From assembly GCA_028278325.1 (NCBI GenBank), contig JANQEO010000320.1:62001-126000 (forward strand): DNA of 64,000 nt. The letters run 5' to 3'. Shown piece by piece: positions 51,820-60,025 of this stretch (position 1 is its first letter; each line of letters starts with the position of its first letter). Below the pieces are notes generated by a model. The model saw only the letters and a program-made list of their open reading frames with translations, did no database searches and was not told the origin of the DNA. Source of the DNA: Candidatus Binatia bacterium. Its GTDB lineage: Bacteria > Desulfobacterota > Binatia > UBA1149 > JAJCZL01. The position numbers were made by a program, and so were the translations under genes.

Positions 51820-52464
51820 GTGAAAGAGCACCCTTTCAAGAATTCCCGCGAAGAGATCGAGGAGCAGCTCGAAGACGTGGAGGAGGCATCTGGTGCATCC
51901 GCCGAGGCCGAGGAAGCTGCGCCCGAGGCCGGCGACGAGCAGGCCGCTGGCGATAGCTCACCGACCCGGCCCGAGCCCGAGCAGGCGGAGCCGGGCCTCG
52001 AACAGAGGGTGGAGGAGGCCACGGCCGAGGCTGCCGAGAACTACGATCGCTTCCTGCGCGCACGCGCCGAACTCGAGAACGCCCGCAAGCGTCAGGATCG
52101 CGAGCTGTCAGAACGGGCCAAGTACGCTGTCGAGCCCCTGGCCAGAGATCTGCTCGCTGTGGTCGACGACCTGGAACGGGCTCTCGGCTTCACCGACGGG
52201 CCCGGCGGGGGCCTGGCCGAAGGGGTGAAGCTGGTGCACAAGAGCATTACCGACGTGCTCGGGCGCCACGGCGTCACCAAGATCGAGTCCGTCGGCGCCG
52301 CCTTCGATCCGGCCGTGCACGAGGCGGTAGCCACCGTCGAGAGCGCCGAAGCCGAGCCCAACACCGTGATCGAGGAGCACAGGGCGGGCTATCTGTTCAA
52401 GGACAGGCTGCTGCGCGCCGCCATGGTGGTGGTCTCGAAAGCCCCGGCAGAGAAAGCGGGCTGA
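51820..52464 (+). CDS. grpE: Nucleotide exchange factor GrpE
   Basis: A 214-residue protein with a GTG start. A Glu/Ala/Pro-rich acidic N-terminal tail of about 65 residues precedes the coiled-coil dimer helix (VEEATAEAAENYDRFLRARAELENARKRQDRE) and the beta-wing domain GVTKIESVGAAFDPAVHEAVATVES, ending in the conserved HRAGYLFKDRLLRAAMVVVSKAP. GrpE releases ADP from DnaK. The long acidic tail is unusual in length but common in GC-rich bacteria. It is first of the grpE-dnaK-dnaJ series, with 166 bases before dnaK. Confidence 0.96.
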   Translation: MKEHPFKNSREEIEEQLEDVEEASGASAEAEEAAPEAGDEQAAGDSSPTRPEPEQAEPGLEQRVEEATAEAAENYDRFLRARAELENARKRQDRELSERAKYAVEPLARDLLAVVDDLERALGFTDGPGGGLAEGVKLVHKSITDVLGRHGVTKIESVGAAFDPAVHEAVATVESAEAEPNTVIEEHRAGYLFKDRLLRAAMVVVSKAPAEKAG

Positions 52465-52630
52465 GACCCCACAAAAAACCCCTTTTCTCCTTGCGCCCCA
52501 GCGTTTTGTGCTTATTTACCTAGGTATCCGTCTGCGCGGACCTGTGCCGAAAAAGCGGCGCTGTATCAGATACTTAGGCCGGGCGCCGAGACTTGGAGCG
52601 GTGCCGGCGGGCGAGCTGGAGAGGATATAA

Positions 52631-54568
52631 ATGGGAAAGATCATCGGTATAGACCTGGGAACGACCAACTCTTGCGTGGCTGTTCTCGACGGCGACAAGC
52701 CAACCGTCATCGCCAATAGCGAGGGCGGCCGCACGACTCCGTCGGTGGTGGCCGTCAACGAGAGCGGCGAAAGGCTCGTGGGGCAGATCGCCCGCCGCCA
52801 GGCCATAACCAATCCCGAGAATACGATCTTCGCGATCAAGCGCCTCATCGGCCGGCGTTTCGGTGACGCCGAGGTCGACAAGGCGCGCAGGGTCTTGCCC
52901 TACAAGATCGAGAAGGCCGACAACGACGCCGCCCACGTCATGCTCGGCGGCAATGTGGTGAGTCCGGCCGAAGTGTCGTCGATGATCCTGGCCAAGATGA
53001 AGACGACCGCAGAGGACTACCTGGGCGAGAAAGTCACCGACGCCGTCATCACCGTGCCGGCCTACTTCAACGACAGTCAGCGGCAGGCGACCAAGGACGC
53101 CGGCGTCGTCGCCGGCCTCAACGTCCAGCGAATCATCAACGAGCCTACTGCGGCTGCGCTGGCCTACGGTCTCGACAAGAAGCACGAAGCCAAGATCGCC
53201 GTCTTCGATCTGGGCGGCGGGACCTTCGACATCTCCATCCTCGAGCTCGGCCACGATGTCTTCGAGGTGAAGTCCACCAACGGCGACACTTTCCTCGGCG
53301 GTGAGGACTTCGACCTGGCCGTCATCGACTACCTGATCGCGGAGTTCAAGAAGGATCAGGGTATCGACCTGAGCGGCGACAAGATGGCCCTGCAGCGTCT
53401 CAAGGAAGCTGCCGAAAAGGCCAAGTGCGAATTGTCGAGTGCCCCCGAGACCGACATCAACCTGCCCTTCATCACGGCCGACCAGAGCGGTCCCAAGCAC
53501 CTCAATCTCAAGCTGACGCGCTCGAAGCTCGAGGCCTTGTGCGCCGGTCTGCTCGAGCGCATCGAAGGCCCTTGCGTGACGGCCATGAGGGACGCGGGCG
53601 TCACGGCTTCCGACATCGACGAGGTCATTCTGGTCGGCGGCATGACGCGCATGCCCGCGGTCCAGCAGATGGTGCAGAAGATCTTCGGCAAGGAGCCGCA
53701 CAAGGGCGTCAATCCCGATGAGGTCGTGGCCATGGGCGCGGCCATCCAGGGCGGGGTGCTCGCCGGCGACGTGAAGGACGTGCTGCTTCTCGACGTCACG
53801 CCCCTGTCTTTGGGAATCGAGACCCTGGGCGGCGTGTTCACGAAGCTGATCGAAAAGAACACGACCATACCGACTCAGAAGTCCCAGGTTTTCTCGACCG
53901 CCGAGGACAATCAGCCGGCCGTTTCGATCAAAGTGTTCCAGGGTGAGCGCGAGATAGCAGTCAACAACAAGCTGCTCGGTCAGTTCGACCTTACCGGCAT
54001 ACCGCCTGCGCCGCGCGGCCTGCCCCAGATCGAGGTTGCTTTCGACATCGACGCCGACGGCATCATGCACGTGTCGGCCAAGGACAAGGCCACCAGCAAG
54101 GAGCAGACTATCAAGATCCAGTCCGACAGCGGGCTGAGCAAGGACGAGATCGATCGGATGGTCCGCGATGCGGAAGAGCATGCCGCCGAAGACCACAAGC
54201 GTCGCGAGCTGGTCGACGCGCGCAACGAGCTCGACGGGCTGATCTACCGTGTCGAGAAGAGCCTGTCCGAGCTTGGTGATGACGTCGACGATGAGCTCGC
54301 CAAGCAGGTCAAGGCGGCCATCGAAACCGCCAGGCCCATGCTGGAAGCCGACGATGCCGACAAGATCAAGGCTGCGGGTGAGGAGTTGGAGAAGAGCTCC
54401 CACAAACTGGCCGAAGCCCTCTACGCCAAGGCTCAGAAGGAAGGCCAGACCGCCGGACCGGAGGCGGGCGAAGCGGGCAACGGTTCGGGTGCCGCGTCGG
54501 ACGAGGGCAAGAAAGACCAAGGCGACGATGTGGTCGACGCCGACTTCGAAGAGGTCAAGCCGTCATGA
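52631..54568 (+). CDS. dnaK: Molecular chaperone DnaK (Hsp70)
   Basis: A 645-residue Hsp70 starting [21 protein letters not shown]. The ATPase domain includes [26 protein letters not shown], the [15 protein letters not shown] segment and [12 protein letters not shown]. The substrate domain includes [20 protein letters not shown] and [20 protein letters not shown]. The C-terminal lid ends [14 protein letters not shown], a normal bacterial EEVD-like tail. It folds and protects proteins with DnaJ and GrpE. AGAGGA precedes the ATG. A strong terminator follows, separating it from dnaJ. Confidence 0.98.
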   Translation: MGKIIGIDLGTTNSCVAVLDGDKPTVIANSEGGRTTPSVVAVNESGERLVGQIARRQAITNPENTIFAIKRLIGRRFGDAEVDKARRVLPYKIEKADNDAAHVMLGGNVVSPAEVSSMILAKMKTTAEDYLGEKVTDAVITVPAYFNDSQRQATKDAGVVAGLNVQRIINEPTAAALAYGLDKKHEAKIAVFDLGGGTFDISILELGHDVFEVKSTNGDTFLGGEDFDLAVIDYLIAEFKKDQGIDLSGDKMALQRLKEAAEKAKCELSSAPETDINLPFITADQSGPKHLNLKLTRSKLEALCAGLLERIEGPCVTAMRDAGVTASDIDEVILVGGMTRMPAVQQMVQKIFGKEPHKGVNPDEVVAMGAAIQGGVLAGDVKDVLLLDVTPLSLGIETLGGVFTKLIEKNTTIPTQKSQVFSTAEDNQPAVSIKVFQGEREIAVNNKLLGQFDLTGIPPAPRGLPQIEVAFDIDADGIMHVSAKDKATSKEQTIKIQSDSGLSKDEIDRMVRDAEEHAAEDHKRRELVDARNELDGLIYRVEKSLSELGDDVDDELAKQVKAAIETARPMLEADDADKIKAAGEELEKSSHKLAEALYAKAQKEGQTAGPEAGEAGNGSGAASDEGKKDQGDDVVDADFEEVKPS

Positions 54569-54609
54569 TTCAGTCCTAGCGGCGGGTTGTTACGTGGTTT
54601 GGGTCAACG

Positions 54610-54642
54610 GCCTCCGTCTGCATATGCGGGCGGAGGCTTTTT
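54610..54642 (+). terminator. Intrinsic terminator between dnaK and dnaJ
   Basis: A hairpin whose outer stem GCCTCCG / CGGAGGC (54610-54616 with 54631-54637) extends inward with G-U pairs almost to the centre (14 pairs in all), followed by TTTTT (54638-54642). It lies 42 bases after the dnaK stop and 18 before dnaJ. It should attenuate read-through, so dnaJ may need its own promoter or be expressed at a lower level. Confidence 0.85.
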
Positions 54643-54659
54643 GCTAGTATAAGAAGGCC

Positions 54660-55793
54660 GTGGCCAAGAAAGACTACTACCAGGTATTGGGCGTCGAACG
54701 CGAAGCGTCCTTGGATGACATCAAGCGCGCTTACCGCAAGCTGGCCGTCAAATACCATCCCGACAAGAACCCGGAAGACAAGGAAGAGGCCGCCGTCAAG
54801 TTCAAGGAGGCCAGTGAAGCCTACGAAGTGTTGTCGGACGCCGACAAGCGTTCACAGTACGACCGCTTCGGCCATGCCGCCTTCGAACAGGGCGGCGGCA
54901 TGGGAGGGTTCGATTTCGGCGGGTTCGCGGCCAACGCTTCGGTCTTCGAAGATGTGCTCGGTGATCTCTTCGGCGATTTCTTCGGCGGAGGCGGACGCCG
55001 CGGACGTCAGCGCGCCGCCCGCGGCGACGATCTTCTGTATGAGCTCGGCATAACCTTCGAAGAAGCCGTGCGCGGCGGTGAGAGGAAGATCTCCGTGCCC
55101 AGAAGCGTCAAGTGCACGTCGTGCGCGGGGAGCGGTGCCAAGGCGGGTACCCAGCCCGAATCCTGCCCCGCCTGCAACGGTGCCGGTCAGGTGAGCTTCC
55201 GCCAGGGCTTGTTTCAGATCTCCAAGTCCTGCGGGCAGTGCAACGGTGAGGGGCGCATCATTCGTAACCCTTGTCGTGAATGCCGGGGAACCGGCACCGG
55301 ACACGAGATGCGTGAGATCAACGTCAAGATCCCGGCCGGCGTCGACAACGGATCCCGGCTCAAGTTGAGGGGTGAGGGCGAAGCCGGCTTCAGTGGGGGT
55401 CCTACAGGCGATCTCTACGTGGCCCTGGAGGTGGCGCCTCACCCGATATTCCAGCGCGCCGGACATGACATCGTATGCGACATGCCTGTAACCATGGTTC
55501 AGGCCTCTTTGGGTGACCGCATCGACGTTCCCACCCTCGACGGCCTGGTAAAGATGACGATTCCGGCCGGCACTCAGAGCGGGCGTGTGTTCCGTTTGCG
55601 CGGCAAGGGCGTTCCCGATGTGCGAGGACGTGGCAAAGGCGACGAGCTGGTGCGCATCCAGGTACAGACCCCGACGCATATGACCAAGAAGCAAAAAGAG
55701 CTTCTCAAAAAGTTCGATGAAGCGTCGAACGATCGCGGCGGGGATTCCGTCATCTCCGGGTTCGCCGACAAAGTGCGCGAACTGTTCGACTGA
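54660..55793 (+). CDS. dnaJ: Co-chaperone DnaJ (Hsp40)
   Basis: A 377-residue type I Hsp40 with a GTG start. The J domain has HPD at 33-35 in [10 protein letters not shown]; the G/F-rich region follows ([19 protein letters not shown] and FFGGGGRRG). Four CxxCxGxG zinc motifs occur: [24 protein letters not shown] and CRECRGTG. The C-terminal substrate domain is complete ([17 protein letters not shown]). It stimulates DnaK ATPase and delivers clients. The TAGTAT at 54645-54650 may be a -10. The stop is six bases before thiL. Confidence 0.97.
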   Translation: MAKKDYYQVLGVEREASLDDIKRAYRKLAVKYHPDKNPEDKEEAAVKFKEASEAYEVLSDADKRSQYDRFGHAAFEQGGGMGGFDFGGFAANASVFEDVLGDLFGDFFGGGGRRGRQRAARGDDLLYELGITFEEAVRGGERKISVPRSVKCTSCAGSGAKAGTQPESCPACNGAGQVSFRQGLFQISKSCGQCNGEGRIIRNPCRECRGTGTGHEMREINVKIPAGVDNGSRLKLRGEGEAGFSGGPTGDLYVALEVAPHPIFQRAGHDIVCDMPVTMVQASLGDRIDVPTLDGLVKMTIPAGTQSGRVFRLRGKGVPDVRGRGKGDELVRIQVQTPTHMTKKQKELLKKFDEASNDRGGDSVISGFADKVRELFD

Positions 55794-55799
55794 CATCGC

Positions 55800-56765
55800 A
55801 TGGGTACGCTTGCAGAGCTTGGCGAGCTCGCTTTCGTGTCAGCGATTCGCCGGCTAACCGACAAGAGTCCCGCCCACCGCGGCGTTCGCCTCGGCGTAGG
55901 TGACGATGCCGCGCTCGTAAAGACGGGCGCAGCGACGCTTCTCACCACCGACACCATGACCGAAGGTGTGCACTTCCGCAGTCACTGGCTCACGCCTCGG
56001 GCTCTCGGCCTTCGTCTCTTTCGCGTGGCAGTCTCCGACATCGCCGCCATGGGAGGAACTCCGCGCTACCTGATCTTGTCGTTGGAGGCGCCGGGCGACT
56101 ACCCTGTAGATGACGCCCACGAACTCGTTTCCGGTCTGGTCGCCGATGCCGCGGACGTTGGGGCTGCGCTGGTGGGCGGTAACGTCAGCCACGGCGATCG
56201 TCTGTCCCTGACCCTCACCGTCGTCGGCGATGCCGGTCGGCACAGCGCCAAGCGCTCGGGCGCCAGGCCGGGGCAAGCCGTCTTCGTAACGGGCACTCTC
56301 GGCGATGCCTCGGCCGGCGTGCAACAGCTCGAGCACGGTAAGAGCAGGGGCAAGCTCGTTGACGCTTACCGCAAGCCTCCCTTGCGTGTCGACGTTGCCA
56401 AGGCGCTGGTGAAGACGGGTTCCGTCGCTGCGATGATCGACGTCTCTGACGGCCTCGCCCAGGATCTCGGCCACGTGTGCAGGGCTTCGGGCGTCAGCGC
56501 GCGCATAGACACCGGCTTGCTTCCTGTTTCCAGGGCGCTGCAGGCTGCCGGCGAGGACCCTCTCGACCACGCGGTCACCGGCGGCGACAACTACGAGTTG
56601 CTGTTCACGCTGCGCAGCAAGAAAGCCGAGGAGGCAGCGGCGAGAGTATGTAGGAGGTTCGAGTGTCCGTTGACGAAGATCGGGGTTATCGAGAAGAATC
56701 ATGGACATGCCTTGGTCGTCGACCAAAGCGGCCGCGAATTGCACGGCGGCTACTCTCACTTCTGA
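55800..56765 (+). CDS. thiL: Thiamine-monophosphate kinase
   Basis: A 321-residue enzyme that phosphorylates thiamine monophosphate to the active diphosphate. The AIR-synthase-like fold shows the magnesium-binding LGVGDDAALV, LLTTDTMTEGVHF (Asp-rich), VSDIAAMGGTPRYLIL and ALVGGNVSHGDRLSLTLTVVG. The C-terminal half has AMIDVSDGLAQDLGHVCRAS and AVTGGDNYELLFTL, standard ThiL motifs. It begins six bases after dnaJ and ends nine before larB, so the three form one transcriptional run. No other thiamine gene is in the window. Confidence 0.95.
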   Translation: MGTLAELGELAFVSAIRRLTDKSPAHRGVRLGVGDDAALVKTGAATLLTTDTMTEGVHFRSHWLTPRALGLRLFRVAVSDIAAMGGTPRYLILSLEAPGDYPVDDAHELVSGLVADAADVGAALVGGNVSHGDRLSLTLTVVGDAGRHSAKRSGARPGQAVFVTGTLGDASAGVQQLEHGKSRGKLVDAYRKPPLRVDVAKALVKTGSVAAMIDVSDGLAQDLGHVCRASGVSARIDTGLLPVSRALQAAGEDPLDHAVTGGDNYELLFTLRSKKAEEAAARVCRRFECPLTKIGVIEKNHGHALVVDQSGRELHGGYSHF

Positions 56766-56774
56766 GGTGAAGCG

Positions 56775-57533
56775 GTGACGCCGGATTCTTTGAAAAGGCT
56801 GCTCGAGAGCGTCGGACGCGGCGAGGTAGGCGCCGACGAGGCCGTAGAACAACTCAAGCACATGCCCTTCGCGGATCTCGGTTTCGCAAAGGTCGATCAT
56901 CATCGTGAGCTACGCCACGGCCTCGCGGAAGTGGTCTACGGAGAGGGCAAGAAGCCGGAGCAGGTCGTGGCCATCGTCAACGAACTCGTCGGGCGCCACG
57001 GCGGCGCTCTGGTTACGCGTCTCGACGAGAGGGCGGGCGCCGAGGTGGCCTCGGCCGTAGACGGGTTTCGCTATAACCCCATGGCACGTGTCGGCAGGGT
57101 AGGCTCGCGTTCGGGCGAAGCGTCTAGGCGAAGCGTTGCCGTCGTTACTGCGGGAACCTCCGATCAGCCGGTCGCGGAAGAAGCGGCCGAGACCTTGGAC
57201 TTCCTCGGCATCCGCATCGATCGCCACTCCGACGTGGGAGTGGCCGGCATCCACAGACTGCTGGCGAGCCGCGAGGCCATCGGTGATGCTTCTCTGGCCA
57301 TCGTGGTTGCGGGCATGGAGGGCGCGTTGCCGAGTGTGGTCGGTGGATTGGTCGACATACCCATCATCGCGGTGCCCACCAGCATCGGCTACGGCGCCAG
57401 CTTCGGCGGACTGAGCGCACTCCTGGCGATGCTGAACTCCTGCGCGGCCGGTGTAACGGTCGTCAACATCGACAACGGGTTCGGCGCGGCGGTCGCGGCA
57501 GGACTCATACTTAGGACCGCGGCGCGAACCTGA
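56775..57533 (+). CDS. larB: Nickel-pincer cofactor biosynthesis protein LarB
   Basis: A 252-residue protein with a GTG start. The N-terminal region LKHMPFADLGFAKVDHHRELRHGLAEVVYGEGK and the AIR-carboxylase-like C-terminal half (VAVVTAGTSDQPVAEEAAETLDFLG, then VAGMEGALPSVVGGL and PTSIGYGASFGGLSALLAMLNSC) are the LarB signature. LarB carboxylates and hydrolyses nicotinic acid adenine dinucleotide to start the nickel-pincer cofactor of lactate racemase. LarC, LarE and LarA are not in this window. It is co-linear with dnaJ and thiL; the next gene is on the other strand. Confidence 0.93.
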   Translation: MTPDSLKRLLESVGRGEVGADEAVEQLKHMPFADLGFAKVDHHRELRHGLAEVVYGEGKKPEQVVAIVNELVGRHGGALVTRLDERAGAEVASAVDGFRYNPMARVGRVGSRSGEASRRSVAVVTAGTSDQPVAEEAAETLDFLGIRIDRHSDVGVAGIHRLLASREAIGDASLAIVVAGMEGALPSVVGGLVDIPIIAVPTSIGYGASFGGLSALLAMLNSCAAGVTVVNIDNGFGAAVAAGLILRTAART

Positions 57534-57599
57534 AGGTCGCTCAGTATCGGGCGTGATTGGCCGCGCCCGGCAGTATTCGCTTCGAGTCGAGCGGGGCTA

Positions 57600-58331
57600 T
57601 CAGTCGGCGGAGACCGCGTGGAAGGAATCGACGTCGGTCAGCCCTTCGGGGACTTCGGACAGGGTTTCCCAGACCAGGTTGAGCGTAGTCGTCGAGTTCT
57701 CCGAGTAGTCTTGGATCACGACCTTCCCCGGCAGCGGGCGGCTGCCCACCATCTTGTAGTCCGAGTTCGTCCTCAGACGCACCAGGTTGGTGAAGTTCTC
57801 ACGGTAATACTTGATGGTGAGAGGAACGAGCTTGGCCTTGTCGAAGCTGATGACGTAGAGGCTGTACGGTTGCTCGTCGGCTGCGTAGAGGCTCACCGTT
57901 TTCTCGAGCCGCGATTCGTCGGAGATGAAAGTCATGGTGTAGTCCTTCGCCCAGAATGCGAAGAACTCCATCAACCTCAGGTCCGTGCCGGGCACTACCG
58001 TATCGACATCCATCTTTACGGGCTTGCCTGAACCGTTCTTGACCACGCTCGCCTTGCCCCACGCCAGAGGCGCCAGTGACTTCCAGCCGCTCGGCTTCAC
58101 GTGCAAGAACTGCCGGCCTCCTTCCGACGGATCGATTACCAGTACAGCCTGAGATTCGGAGCCGTCCGAACGCGAGATAGCGATCTTGGCTTTTACGGGC
58201 CCGCTCAGCGTGGCCATGCGCTCGGCGCGAGAGAGAAAGGCGGCCAGATCCCCGGGGCTGGCGAAAACCCCCGAAGGGGACGCCACCATCAGGAGCAAGA
58301 ACAGGACGAGCGACCGGGGGGCACGGGTCAT
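57600..58331 (-). CDS. Outer-membrane lipoprotein-sorting (LolA-like) protein
   Basis: The product from the ATG at 58331 has 243 residues with a signal peptide (SLVLFLLLMVASPSGVFA). The body matches the exported sorting-protein family related to LolA: FLSRAERMATLSGPVKAKIAISR, VLVIDPSEGGRQFLHVKPSGWKSLAP and a late KMVGSRPLPGKVVIQDYSENSTTTLNLVWE. Such proteins have a half-open hydrophobic barrel that carries lipid or lipoprotein. Two earlier ATGs, at 58349 and 58370, add short polar leaders. It is divergent from the Cys-rich protein at 58528. Confidence 0.78.
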   Translation of the reverse strand: MTRAPRSLVLFLLLMVASPSGVFASPGDLAAFLSRAERMATLSGPVKAKIAISRSDGSESQAVLVIDPSEGGRQFLHVKPSGWKSLAPLAWGKASVVKNGSGKPVKMDVDTVVPGTDLRLMEFFAFWAKDYTMTFISDESRLEKTVSLYAADEQPYSLYVISFDKAKLVPLTIKYYRENFTNLVRLRTNSDYKMVGSRPLPGKVVIQDYSENSTTTLNLVWETLSEVPEGLTDVDSFHAVSAD

Positions 58332-58410
58332 GATCAACAAATATCGCATCAACGTCGGCTTGACCAACACTTCCAGGCCGAGGCCGCTCGCTTGCCCCCC
58401 TCCTGTGGGG

Positions 58411-58422
58411 TCAACCGGTTGA
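58411..58422. promoter_or_regulatory. 12-base perfect palindrome upstream of divergent envelope genes
   Basis: TCAACCGGTTGA is a perfect palindrome in the 196-base region between the LolA-like gene and the Cys-rich secreted protein. Its half-site GGTTGA resembles parts of the grpE repeat (CCGGTTGAC) and the palindrome at 13688. A shared regulator is only a guess. Confidence 0.3.
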
Positions 58423-58438
58423 TGGCATACAAATCGTG

Positions 58439-58468
58439 TTGACGTGGGGCATGCCGTTGGCCTAGTGT
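58439..58468 (+). promoter_or_regulatory. Likely promoter of the Cys-rich secreted protein gene
   Basis: TTGACG (58439-58444) and TAGTGT (58463-58468) are 18 bases apart, 60 bases before the GTG start. AAGGAGGAG gives a strong Shine-Dalgarno nine bases upstream of that GTG, which supports the start choice. Confidence 0.5.
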
Positions 58469-58527
58469 GACAGGCTGTAAGGGGGGGAGGTGCCCAAGGG
58501 CCCTAGGCTTCATCAAGGAGGAGCCCA

Positions 58528-60021
58528 GTGACCAACAGCGACTTCCGCTCTCGATCCGTTCTTTCTCCCGGATTCTTCAAACACGTTCTGACCGTCGCCG
58601 CGCTCGTTCTCTGCGTGTTGCCGGTGCGTGCGCATGCAACCTTCCATCTCATGGTCATAGACGAGCTGCTGACCAGCTACGGCGGCGACGCCAACGTCCA
58701 GTTCGTCGAGCTTCGCATGCTCTCTGCTGGTCAGCATCTGGTCGGCGACACTGTCCTGGCCGTGTTCGATGACGGCGGCTACGCCGGCGACGTTTTGGTG
58801 CTGCCCAACGACGTTGCCGTTACCGCAGCCGGAGCCCGCGTTCTCCTGGCCACCGCGGATTTCACTGCCGCGACCGGCCTGACACCGGACTTCACGATAC
58901 CGGCCTCTCTTCCTCTGGGTGGGGGGATGATCTGTTGGGGAGCCCCCGGCAGTGTCGCGCCCCCGCCGACTTGGGACCGTACGGTCCTGGCCAACTACAT
59001 CGACTGTGTGAACTACGGCAGCTATGCCGGGCCCATGAACATCTTCGGCCCCACGCCCGTTTCTCTTTCGCCCGAGGGGCGCAGCCTGCAGCGCACCGGC
59101 AACTCAGCCGGGGGGGACGATGCCGATTTCGCCTGCAGTGACCCGGCGACGCCGCGCCGTAACGATGGCGCGACCACGACCATGGCCGCTACTAGTCCAT
59201 GCCCGAGCCTTCCTTTGACCAAGGATCAACAGAAGTGCGCCAATGGCTTCATTAATGCATCGTCCAAAGTCCTCAAGGCATACGGCAAGGCGGCAGCTAC
59301 CTGCGTCAAAGACATCGGGAACGACAAGGGAGCCGCGCCCGAGCCGGCTGCATGCGTCGCCGCCGACCCGCGCGCGACCAAGAAAACCGGCAAAGCCGAA
59401 GCCAACGTCGACAAGCAGATCGACAAGCACTGCAGCGTTCCCTACCCGATGGACTGCCCGCCGCCCTGCGATGCGAACGATTCAGGCGGAGCGACTACGG
59501 GCATCGACGACGACGCTGAGTTGAAGGCCTGCCTGCTCTGCTACAACAAGGCGGCCAGCTGGTCGGGATCGCAGCCCAGTTTATTCAAGGGCGTTCACGG
59601 CCGAATCCTCGACGGGGCTACGATCGTCTCGAAGTCCGTGGATCCCGCAGGTGCCAAGTGTCAGACCAACACCGTCAAGTTCACCGAGAAGCTCTTCAAG
59701 ACCTACGCCAAGGAATTCGTGAAATGCGTCAAAGGGGAGTTCAAGGCCGACGCCTTACCGCCCGTAGATGTGTGCGTAGGAGTGGATCCCAAGCTCAAGA
59801 TCGACAAGGCGCGCATGAAGCTCGACGACAAGGTCAACGCTTGCACCCCACCGCCTGCTTTCGACGGAGGTGAATGCGCATCGCTGGACGGCCCGGCGCT
59901 GACAGGCTGCATCGACTCGGTGATACGCTGTGAGACCTGTCAGTGGGCGAATCTGCTGACCGGCGCCGCCGTCGATTGCGATCTCTTCGACAACGCGGTC
60001 GTCGACACCAGCTGTCAGTAA
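58528..60021 (+). CDS. Secreted lamin-tail-like, Cys-rich protein with internally duplicated four-Cys unit
   Basis: This 497-residue protein has a signal peptide (HVLTVAALVLCVLPVRAHA). Residues of about 38-200 resemble a lamin-tail domain (FHLMVIDELLTSYGGD, NVQFVELRML). From 237 there are two related units. Unit 1 has Cys237, 259, 276 and 302; unit 2 has Cys378, 400, 416 and 439, with Lys/Ala-rich helices (KVLKAYGKAAATCVKD and KLFKTYAKEFVKCVKG) and ACVAADPRATK / VCVGVDPKLKI. Each unit is followed by a C-x-x-C motif (CLLC, CETC). The domain family is unknown to me. It is likely extracellular with many disulfides. Confidence 0.75.
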   Translation: MTNSDFRSRSVLSPGFFKHVLTVAALVLCVLPVRAHATFHLMVIDELLTSYGGDANVQFVELRMLSAGQHLVGDTVLAVFDDGGYAGDVLVLPNDVAVTAAGARVLLATADFTAATGLTPDFTIPASLPLGGGMICWGAPGSVAPPPTWDRTVLANYIDCVNYGSYAGPMNIFGPTPVSLSPEGRSLQRTGNSAGGDDADFACSDPATPRRNDGATTTMAATSPCPSLPLTKDQQKCANGFINASSKVLKAYGKAAATCVKDIGNDKGAAPEPAACVAADPRATKKTGKAEANVDKQIDKHCSVPYPMDCPPPCDANDSGGATTGIDDDAELKACLLCYNKAASWSGSQPSLFKGVHGRILDGATIVSKSVDPAGAKCQTNTVKFTEKLFKTYAKEFVKCVKGEFKADALPPVDVCVGVDPKLKIDKARMKLDDKVNACTPPPAFDGGECASLDGPALTGCIDSVIRCETCQWANLLTGAAVDCDLFDNAVVDTSCQ

Positions 60022-60025
60022 GAGA

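Noticed and set aside
52574..54520. Long minus-strand open frame of 648 codons opposite dnaK
   Set aside because: It is the antisense of a highly conserved dnaK and arises from the strong codon bias of the GC-rich gene; its residues show no protein family character.
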